Assembly: GCA_014526335.1 (NCBI GenBank)
Contig: JACTAT010000029.1
Location: 1 to 64,000, forward strand
Length of the DNA: 64,000 bases
Direction: 5' to 3'
From: Chrysaora quinquecirrha
Lineage: Eukaryota > Cnidaria > Scyphozoa > Semaeostomeae > Pelagiidae
Made by a program: the position numbers and the translations under genes
In this document: positions 55,925 through 64,000 of the stretch, in pieces
How the letters are laid out: each line of letters begins with the position of its first letter
How positions within the stretch are numbered: the stretch's first letter is position 1
The notes under the pieces: model-generated
What the model was told of the DNA's origin: nothing
The model's input: only the letters and a program-made list of their open reading frames with translations
Database searches by the model: none

Positions 55925-56520
55925 TGCACAACGATGACGATAATGATTATGATGATAATGGTGGTGGTTATGATGATGATGTTGATGAACACGATGATCA
56001 TGATGCTGGTTGGTAGGGGTGATTGTGGTTGTATGGTGGGTATGGTGGTGGTGGTAGAGGTGGTTGTGGTGCTGAAGGGGTGGTTGTGGTGGTTGTGATA
56101 GGGGTGATCGTGGTGATGGTTGTAGGGGTGGTTGTGGTGGTGGTGATAAGGGTGGTCGAGGTGATGGTTGTAGGGGTGGTTCCGGTGGTGGTGATAGGGG
56201 TGGTCGAGGTGATGGTTGTAGGGCTGGTTGCGGTTGTGGTGATATGGGTGATCATGATACTGGTTGGTAGGGGTGATTGTGGTGGTATGGTGGGTGTGGT
56301 GGCGGTGGTAGAGGTGGTTGTGGTGCTGAAGTGGTGGTAGTGGTGGTGGTGATAGGGGTGGTCGAGGTGATGGTTGTAGGGTTGGTTGTGGTGGTGGTAG
56401 CGTTCCTTTAGATGTTGCACACCGTCAATGGTGGTGATGGTAATCATGATGATGATGATGATGATGATTATCATTATTATTATTATTATGACGATTTTCA
56501 TCGTGAGGATAATAATAATG
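55925..56520 (+). repeat. GGTGGTGATAGG minisatellite with GATGAT tracts
   Basis: Units of about 48 bp (GGGGTGGTCGAGGTGATGG and GGTGGTGGTGATA) at 56020-56400, bordered by (GAT)n at 55930-55995 and 56430-56475. Confidence 0.9.
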
Positions 56521-56807
56521 ACGATTTGTTTTTAAAACTGTTTTGAAATTGCCGCTCTTTGGCAAAACTGTTTGATAAATGTTGAGAATGCCTGAAATGT
56601 CATTTACCAAAGCAAGGTGGCAGTTTTCCAGTTCCATTTAGTAAACAAGGATGAGTCAATTGTCACATGACCCCAGATTGACAAAAGTGCTTGCAGGCCG
56701 AATTGTGAACAACTAACCGCAAATTGCGCATAAATGGCCGAGACAATGGCCCTAATGGCATTATTGAGATGCTTGTACTATTGTTACACGTTTTCCATTG
56801 TTCAAGC

Positions 56808-56811
56808 GTTG

Positions 56812-56845
<34 letters not shown>

Positions 56846-56896
56846 GACACGCCACCCCACACCAATATGTTCGAAGAATTCTTCGAACATAAAAAG
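56808..56896 (+). repeat. (TTAG)n tract and perfect 24-bp palindrome
   Basis: About nine TTAG units (56811-56846), then ATGTTCGAAGAA and its exact complement (56873-56896). The palindrome is related to the hairpins at 3561 and 6181, so this may be a terminus of the same repeat family. Confidence 0.65.
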
Positions 56897-56999
56897 GAAT
56901 GGAAATCGCACATGAAACGTTCCCTTAAAATGACGTCATATGCCCGATCTTGCGACTGCTCGATTCCCGGTTATCACTTTTAGGGTATGTTTTTCCAGG

Positions 57000-57745
57000 G
57001 AACCTTGAAAATGCAGTGAATATTTGCAACAAGAATCGACAATAGGAAATATATGCAAGAGACATTAACTTAATTTTTGGGACAATGACGACGCGAGCCA
57101 TGAACGTGAAATTGCCTCAAGACATGGTTGAGTAAATTAGAAGGACGCAATAGGTCAAGGATAACTAAAATGACAGATTTCTTACCGAAAAACCTTTGTT
57201 AATAGGAAATACAAAACAAACTATTTTCCTGAGTATTTTTCCCGTGACCTAACTGATTAAAACTTGGTTTAGATTGTCATCAGGAATTGCAAATAAGAAA
57301 TTCATGCAAGAAATGTTAATTAATTTTTAGGACAATAACGGCATGAGCCATTAACGTGAAATTGCCTCAAAGACATGGTTGAGTAAATTAGAACGACGCA
57401 ATAGGTCAAAGTAAACAAAAATCAAAGATTTGTTACGAAAAAACCTAGGTAAATGGGAAATGAAAAACACAGTATTTTCCTGAGTAGTTTTTTCCGTGTA
57501 ACCTAACTGATTAAAACGTCGTTTATATTTTCAACAGGAATTGAAAATAAGAAATTCATCCAAAAAAAGGTTAATTACTTTTTAGAACAATAAGTGCATG
57601 AACCATTAACGTGAAATTGCCACAAGGACATGGTTGAGTAAATTAGAACGACGCAATAGGTCGAAGTAAACAAAAATCACAGATTTGTCACGAGAAAACA
57701 TTAGTAAATAGGAAATACAAAACAAACTATTTTCCTGAAACGCCT
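57000..57745 (+). repeat. three tandem copies of a 250-255-bp unit
   Basis: Each copy has ACGTGAAATTGCC, CATGGTTGAGTAAATTAGA, GACGCAATAGGTC and CCTAACTGATTAAAAC in order, with about 10-15 percent differences by eye. No coding capacity. Confidence 0.85.
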
Positions 57746-58267
57746 AAAAAGGGAAAACGCATGGGTGCATTGAATGCTGGCCCGGCAACGCTTCGAACTC
57801 TGTCATGTGTGCCACGTAACACGCCGACCCTTCTAGATCCTTCTGAGCTGTGACGCAGCATCTAAACTGAAATTATCCCGTAATGGCACAAGCCACGCCG
57901 TGACTGGCTGAAACGAGGAGGCCCTTTGTTTCGTAACACAATCAGCCAGGGGCACGCTTCCAAGGTCGAGGTTGCCAAGCCTTTGTTTGCAAAACCACCG
58001 TTACTGTATGAAATGTACGACCTTTGTTCGCCTTTGTTCCCGGTCCGATATCACGACAAAAGCGCTGGTATTTGCAACCCCAGGAGTTAGGTGGAAGCAG
58101 CCGGCCCCCAAAGCTGTCGTGATGGCACGCCTGCAACTCGGGTGCTCGAGACCGCGACGGACTGCGCACAACCCGGTACGGCCCAACCCGAGGAGCTACC
58201 GTCGTCGGTTGACCGCGTGCCATCAGATAAGAGACTTTGCCTTATAGGAAAACGAGGGGAAATGGGA
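57746..58267. other. no gene recognised
   Basis: GC-richer spacer. Frames on both strands overlap and none has recognised features. Confidence 0.4.
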
Positions 58268-58271
58268 ATCT

Positions 58272-58328
58272 GTTCGAGATAGCGAGTTGTTCGAGATAAC
58301 CGAGTTCGAGATAGCGAGGTTCGACTGT
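58272..58328 (-). repeat. pogo/Tigger-like transposon terminus
   Basis: Read on the minus strand: CAGTCGAACCTCGCTATCTC, followed by repeated TCGAACTCGG-type motifs, with TA outside. This is the appearance of pogo-type Tc1/mariner ends. The opposite end was not found. Confidence 0.5.
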
Positions 58329-58448
58329 ATTATGAATATTTAACTGTTTATTTAAATGTTCTTATCTGCCATTTTGTGTTGTTTCTGCGTCTAAAGCCTC
58401 AAGGGGGTTCAAGGGATTTCTTCAAAAAAAACTTACTGTAAAATCCTT

Positions 58449-58571
58449 TCAGTCCTAGAACCTGTCGGTGAAATTGTAAAACAGAGAAAACTTAGATGGT
58501 TTGGACACATGAATAGATTACCAGATGAAACACTACGTGAAATAGCTTTTGAAGAGCAACAAGAGAAGTAG
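58449..58571 (+). pseudogene. LINE reverse-transcriptase C-terminal remnant
   Basis: A short frame ending at TAG carries EPVGEIVKQRKLRWFGHMN and RLPDETLREIAFEEQQEK. R-x-LRWFGH-x-x-R-P is a typical ending of LINE ORF2 proteins. Only about 40 codons remain. Confidence 0.65.
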
Positions 58572-60384
58572 ACAAGTCCCAAGTCTATTTCTCAATGTCC
58601 TTCTCCAAGGGTCCACCATTCCGTGAAAACATAGGAGAGCGAGAGATCTATAAGAGAAGTGAAAAAACCAAGAGGAGGAGGTAAAAAGATGACATGGCCC
58701 ACGATGATAGCAAAAGGAAGCAAAAATTGTAAATATGTCCCTTGATTGTGCTAGGCAGATTGCATAGAGGAGAACTAGGTGGACGTGGAGATCTGAACGC
58801 ATCATGCCAGAATGTTCTGACGAATGATGTAAGCAGATAGATGTGTAAAAACAGGGAACGGGGAACCAAGGGACATGGAATCGAGGAATGGTGAAATGGG
58901 AATATGACGTCATATTCTTCCTTTTCTCAATCTGTAAAAGGGGGAATGACAACAAATTGTCCTTGCATTCCCTGATTCCCCGGGCCGAATCTGTAAAAGG
59001 GGAATCTGTAATATGCGGAATCTGTATAAGTGGCAATCTTGAGGATTGTGACATTATTGATTCGATTTTAAGGTGGTAAATACAAGTCACGATAGCACGA
59101 TAATATGGCACACCTTAAAAGAAACACAGAAAATGCCGGTTGTTTTATAATTCAAGTTGATGGTAGATTTTTTAAATTAGCGCTACCTTTTCATCAAATT
59201 TAATTCAAAGAAATGAAGGGAATATTCTGAAATCCGTGCATGATGTTGTTAGATCACCAACGCGTGATGCTAACGAAATCTGTGTGAGTTCTTACTAAAT
59301 TGAATACAGTATAATAAATGAACAGCAATTGAAAACCAAATTTACAGACTCTTGAAACTTCGGACTCTCTTTAGAAATATTCGAATTGCGGCGAGCGGCA
59401 GCGGCAGATCAGATTACCAGAAAGAACTAAAAATCTTCTTCAACAAACTTTGACAAAAAAACAATATTCTATACTCCTTTTACTAAATTCTCTACGTTTT
59501 CAAATTTCGAATACAAACTTTGATAGTAAAACGAATCTTCAATCCATCCAAAGAAGCTCCTTTAAAAACCCCTAAAACCCTACGTTATATACCCCTACGG
59601 CAACGCCCTAATATGCCTCTAATATGATTAACTTTAACCAATAGGATACGTTATAAATATTGTCCAATCGGAGAGTTCCTCGTGTTCATTCATCAACCAT
59701 AAAATCTAAGATGTAAAACTTTACTAAATATTTACTAGTTATTACTTCACGTGCTAGTTCTACTGTAAGTTTACTAGTGGAAATGTTCACATCGTGTCCC
59801 TCGTGGAAACTTCCTGATCTTTTTGACATTGGTCTTCGGATACAGACACAGGAACGCAGGAACACAGGAATGACAGCAATAACAGCAAAAAACAACAAAA
59901 ACAGCAATAACAGCAATAATAGCAACAATATACGAATCATCGTTTCACAACAATGTGCAACCGTTGTACTGTATTAAGCCTTTTAGAGTTTCAATACGCA
60001 CATGACTTTACGACCCGACCTTCAAGGTGAGCAAAATACACTCTTAATTACATGAAATAAAAATTGTTACACTATTAAGTTAAAATTCTTAAACAGGCTT
60101 TATTTTCCAAACCGTTTTGTAATTTAGATTTCGTCTTCATGCAGTATTCAAAACTCCAATACTGTCTTTAACTGTCATTCCTTTATTCCGTCGTTCCATC
60201 ATTTTTCTGTCGTTCCCGGATTCCGTGTTTTAATAATAGCCAATCAAAAATGAATTCAAAACCAAAACCATTTAAAACTGCATTAAGATTTTTGTTTATC
60301 AGATATTGTCTTTTCAATCAGCTTGTTGTGCATTAGTGATTTTCATCCTCAAAGGGCATAACTCTTCCTGGTTCAGTTCAGTTT
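58572..60384. other. no gene recognised
   Basis: AT-rich intergenic DNA with a CAGCAATAA-type microsatellite at about 59875-59935. A 192-codon minus-strand frame at 58533-59111 has no recognised features. Confidence 0.45.
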
Positions 60385-60589
60385 CAGGGGGGCGGAAGCC
60401 AAATGACGCATGCGCATTGAAAGGCAGTGGAAGCGAGGTTGAAACTTGTCATTTGGCCGATCGGTGGTTAGAGAATGGTCGTAAAAGTTTTTGCTCGAAA
60501 TTGTATCTGCTCTAATCGCCGATCTTTCAGCTTGGAAAGTTAATATTTTCAAATTTTAAAGCTGAAAAGTTGTTATTCAAACACAAGAA
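60385..60589 (+). promoter_or_regulatory. probable promoter of the EXO1-HIRAN gene
   Basis: GGGGCGG (60388-60394) and an NRF1-type palindrome ACGCATGCGCA (60406-60416) lie 170-200 bp before the start codon; a TATA box is not obvious. The composition change suggests a CpG-type housekeeping promoter. Inferred. Confidence 0.4.
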
Positions 60590-62128
60590 ATGGGTATTAG
60601 AGGCCTTCTTCCATTCATCGACGCTGGACGAGAAAATATATTACTGACCAGTCTCAAAGGGAAGGTTGTCGGTGTGGATGCGTACGTTTGGCTCTACAAA
60701 GGTACCTATTGCTGTGCAAAATACATCGCAACTGGTACTCAGACGTCCGTTCACATTGAATACTTTGTCTCCCGAGTTAAGAAGCTGTTGGAAGTTGGGA
60801 TTCGACCCATACTGGTATTCGATGGAGTCTCACCCAAAATGAAGTCATGGCAGGAAGATTTGCGAAGGGCACGAAAGGAAGAGAAGCTTCATGAAGCCGA
60901 GTTGGAGTTGCAGAAAGATTCTCCTGATTTAATTCATGTCAATAGTTTGTACAAGCAGGCTGTATCAATATCACACACAGATGCAGTTAAAGCTATGAAA
61001 AGATGCAGAGAAATTGGAGTTGACTGTCTGGTTGCCCGATGGAAAGTGATGCTCAACTCACATACTTGCAAAAATTGGTTTGATTGATTACATCATGTCA
61101 GAAGATTCAGATTTGCTCGTTTATGGCCATCCAACATTCACTAAAGCACTTTATAAAGTCAATTTTGACAACATGTCCGCTGAACTAATTACACTGGAGA
61201 AAGTTTTCACAGCTTACAGCAAAAGTTTCCTGATTTTTCATTTCATATGTTTCAGACTATGTGTATTTTAGCTGGCTGTGATTACCTGCTGTCTATAAAG
61301 AGAGTTGGAATCAGCATTGCCTATAAATTGACAAAAGAGTTCAAAGAAATATACCCCATCCTGGATGTGTTAAGACAGAGAAAATATGAAGTTCCAGCAA
61401 GTTATTTGAATGACTTTAAAAGATGCCTAAATATTTTTTTACATCATAGTGTTTATAATCCATGTACAAGCTCCATAATGCCATTAAATGATGTTCCTGT
61501 TACAATGGATGAAGCATCTGCATCAGATTTTACATTGAAGTTGCCTGAAAAGAAGATCTTTGATTATGTTACTGGAAATATCACACCTTCTACTCAAAGT
61601 TATAACAAACACTTTGACATAACAAAGACTGTTCCTATAAATGTTTACTTTGTCAACCTCTTCAAAGCCAGGCCAGAGTTGTATATTGGAAGTGAAAGTG
61701 ACAGTCTTGAGGTAGAAGAGGTAGAAGATGTAGAAGGTGAAGAGTTTAATTTGCATCCTGGAGAGCTTGATGGAATAGAATATATAAAGGAATTTGAGGT
61801 AGTTGGTGGAAGACACCATACACCAATGCACGACAGTTTAAATTCAGCATATGATCAGTATCTTCAAAGGAATCCTTTGTCAGTCAGCTTCACTCTGGAA
61901 CCTGACAATGAATTTGATAGCAATGCAATTTTAGTAAATTTAGATTTTGGTGAAGGTCCACAGCCAATTGGATATATAACAGAAGAATGCACCAAATATT
62001 TACGACCAGTGTTGGTAAGAAAAGAAAATATATCAGCAGAGGTCACTAAATTTATGTTTGGGCTAAGGAGACGATTTGTTGGGTTCACCTTGCTGATTGA
62101 TGTTACAAAAAGGGGACCATGGCTCTAA
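60590..62128 (+). CDS. EXO1-like 5' nuclease fused to a HIRAN-like domain
   Basis: Starts MGIRGLLPFIDAGRENILL with the XPG/EXO1 N-domain: D30 in GVDAYVWLYKG, D78 in VFDG, then the I-domain acids in MSEDSDLLVYG and LAGCDYLLSIKRVGIS with its helix-hairpin. These are the metal-binding acids of FEN1/EXO1 nucleases. After an acidic stretch (EVEEVEDVEGEE), the last about 110 residues look like a HIRAN domain (VVGGRHHTPMHDSL, LEPDNEFDSNAILV, QPIGYITEECTKYLRPVL), known in HLTF to hold 3' ssDNA ends. Nuclease helices and HIRAN share one frame from 61247 on. Two frame changes: a CCC at 61035-61037 (a fourth C would restore the expected VAP motif) and one between 61200 and 61255, either an indel or a tiny intron ending TTTCAG. 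Otherwise intronless. Expected nuclear role in replication or repair. Confidence 0.8.
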
Positions 62129-62136
62129 ATCTTATC

Positions 62137-62142
62137 AATAAA
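62137..62142 (+). terminator. polyadenylation signal of the EXO1-HIRAN gene
   Basis: AATAAA begins 9 bases after the stop codon, an unusually short 3' UTR if used. Confidence 0.5.
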
Positions 62143-62185
62143 ATATATGAATTTGCAGCATAGTAACTCTGTTACTAGGCCAATT

Positions 62186-62483
62186 GCATTTTTTGCAAGT
62201 GTTTTCAAAGGATATTTGTTATTTTCATATACTAAAGGACACTGGATTATGAATGTGTTCAACTGGCATGATGTAATCAATCAAGCATTTTTTGCAAGCG
62301 TTTTCAAAGGATATTTGTTATTTTCATATACTAAAGGACACTGGATTATGAATGTGTTCAACTGGCATGATGTAATCAATCAAGCATTTTTTGCAAGCGT
62401 TTTCAAAGGATATTTGTTATTTTCATATACTAAAGGACACTGGATTATGAATGTGTTCAACTGGCATGATGTAATCAATCAAG
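62186..62483 (+). repeat. three tandem 99-bp repeats
   Basis: Nearly identical copies beginning GCATTTTTTGCAAG at 62186, 62285 and 62384. 99 is a multiple of three, so a frame stays open with a 33-residue repeat (FFASVFKGYLLFSYTKGHW...). Related motifs (ACAAATATCCTTTGAAAAC, inverse) recur near 62977 and 63138. Coding status unsupported. Confidence 0.85.
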
Positions 62484-63295
62484 TTTAGTTGCAGCTTGAC
62501 CATATGAAAATCCTGCGACAGTGAGTGGGTGGCACCCCATGATACCCCTGCCTCAGAGCAGATGATACCAGTACACAATAAGCTGGGGGGACAGGAAGCC
62601 TTCAGGTCACTACATTTTCATTTCAAGCTGTTCATAAGGGACGGTTAGGAAAGATTATGATTTCTGGATAGAACTTTTTTTGTAGGCAGTTGAGTATGCA
62701 AATGTAAAGGAATTTTAATTTAGTTGGAACTGCTTAGAAAATTCTAGCAATTGTAAAGCAAAATTCATACCTTGTAAATTTGTAAAATTCACCCATTGGT
62801 TATTAAAAATAATCACTTGCTAAATGCATTCCTTACTCTGAAATTACTGTATTAGGAGGGTTATCTTTGAGGAAGATTGCATAGGGTATACGTAATTTTT
62901 TCATTTATAAATAAAGATAGGCAAAGCATTAAGTGATCTCGAATTACAATAGTGTGAACAAGAACTTGAACAAGAACAAATATCCTTTGAAAACACATGC
63001 AGAGAATGCAATTGATAATCGAGTGTTTGTTAGCATATGAAAATAAGTTATCTTGGGTCAAGTCAGGAGTGAGGGCTCTTTGATGAAATCCTTCATAGTA
63101 CAGATAATCAAGTGTTCTGTAGTATATGAAAATAACAAATATTCTTTGGAAACTGAATGTGTAATGTGCTTAAGATAAATGCTGTCATTGTTAATCTTTC
63201 TTTTTTGATAGGACATTGTTGGGTAATCATTTTATGTATGCAATCTTTTTCATTTTATTTTCTTCGGTTGTCTTGGAAATCTTCTTGTCTCATAG
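62484..63295. other. no gene recognised
   Basis: AT-rich sequence with inverse fragments of the 99-bp repeat; nothing else recognised. Confidence 0.45.
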
Positions 63296-64000
63296 TTATT
63301 GGTTGGGATTGGGAGGCTCTGGTAATTGCTCAGGTGCTTTGTGGAACCGTGCCCTTGCTGTTAAAGAGTTATGCACTGGTAGCGCAGCTCTTTCAGCCAA
63401 AAACACTCCTGGATCTGCTCGTCTTGTTATCTTGACTTGGTCAAGCCGCTCTTTACCAAATTTTGAGGGCTGGTTGAAGTCATCAAGAGCAAAGTCTCTA
63501 AATCTTTCTTTCTTCCCAGTCCAGTAATAAAACCCGCACTCCTGACTTACCTGCTTATCAAATTCCACAAGAATCTTAGGATAAGTTTCATAGAACTTTT
63601 TAGATCAAAATGTCTCCAAGCATATCATGAAGGACCGAAAAGAAGCACTCAACATCATCGCTCGTACCACTTCTTGGATGTTCCGGAGGTAGAAGTCTCA
63701 TCCTGTACTCATTTCTTCGCAACTCAAAACTTGTCAAATTCGCCAACAGGCCAACAACAATTTCTCTTGTCAAGCCTCTGATCTGCCCGTTAACGATCCG
63801 CCGACACACATCAATGTTCCTGAAATCGGTAGGTTCATCTACCGCATGTCCTGGTATCATGTCCGAAAGAAGCCAAGTCAACAAATTTTTGATGTACATA
63901 GAGCGCACACACTCGCTTATTCCTCTTCCATCCACAGCCTTATGCCAATTCAGAACGAGCTCAACAAATTCTGCCTCAGCCACAAAACCCTTCCTTCTCA
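63296..64000 (-). CDS. conserved-looking gene of unknown function, partial
   Basis: Two frames on the minus strand: from the window edge to 63600 (AEAEFVELVLNWHKAVDGRG, GLLANLTSFELRRNEYRMR, GTSDDVECFFSVLHDMLGD) and 63568-63296 (CGFYYWTGKKERFRDFALDD, RRADPGVFLAERAALPV, LTARARFHKAPEQLPEPP). The frame changes near 63590-63610 at A and T runs, so it may be one protein. I recall similar ends in large multicopy proteins of cnidarians and molluscs, but cannot name a domain. The start lies beyond the window. Confidence 0.5.

Noticed and set aside
55998..56501. His/Thr/Pro-rich frames
   Set aside because: Derived from the GGTGGTGATAGG minisatellite and GAT tracts.
56811..56846. Telomere-like repeat
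   Set aside because: The unit is the tetramer TTAG, not TTAGGG, and the tract is only about 36 bp.
57760..57850. tRNA-like sequence on the minus strand
   Set aside because: A GAGTTCGAAGC resembles a B box, but the A box is poor and no cloverleaf forms.
58533..59111. 192-codon frame on the minus strand
   Set aside because: No recognised motif, and the upstream part overlaps a LINE remnant on the other strand.

Overview
This is eukaryotic DNA, most likely from a marine invertebrate and probably a cnidarian. Genes are split by introns with GT/AG borders. The DNA is AT-rich and crowded with satellites and transposons, and several repeat families resemble ones I associate with anthozoans. The organism call is an inference from general appearance; no sequence search was possible.

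Host-type genes are few. A two-exon CDCA7-like zinc-finger gene lies on the minus strand at 1829-3308. A gene assembled from a FAR1/MULE-type transposase domain, a SWIM finger, a ULP1-like protease and a PHD-like finger runs over eight exons on the minus strand at 41949-48036; its N-terminal half is damaged. A compact EXO1-like 5' nuclease joined to a HIRAN-like domain lies at 60590-62128. A partial gene of unknown function runs off the right edge.

The rest is layered mobile DNA. Three elements have inverted-repeat arms built of tandem repeats, like foldback (FB) elements: 3620-5512 (9-bp target duplication and a paralogous empty site), 17234-40631 (8-bp duplication, 82-bp satellite arms) and 48649-51201 (5-bp duplication). 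A fourth long inverted-repeat element is at 7528-10540. The loops of the first and third, and a smaller TIR element at 11274-11886, carry what look like promoter-proximal ATG exons copied from genes, including a C2H2 zinc-finger gene cut inside its third finger by the element arm.

Nested inside the right satellite arm of the 23.4-kb element are two nearly identical Gypsy-type LTR retrotransposons in tandem that share a central LTR (25057-39564). Their Gag-Pol has a MYND-like zinc finger between the zinc knuckle and the protease. Other mobile DNA includes hAT remnants (13004-13878, 23222-23827), Tc1/mariner-like MITEs, a PIF/Harbinger-like MITE (41245-41797), and a Penelope-like fragment with a GIY-YIG domain and a hammerhead-like tail nested in another TIR element (51738-54305).

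The two Gypsy copies differ almost only in homopolymer lengths, and other frame breaks also sit at homopolymers. Many apparent frameshifts may therefore be sequencing errors.
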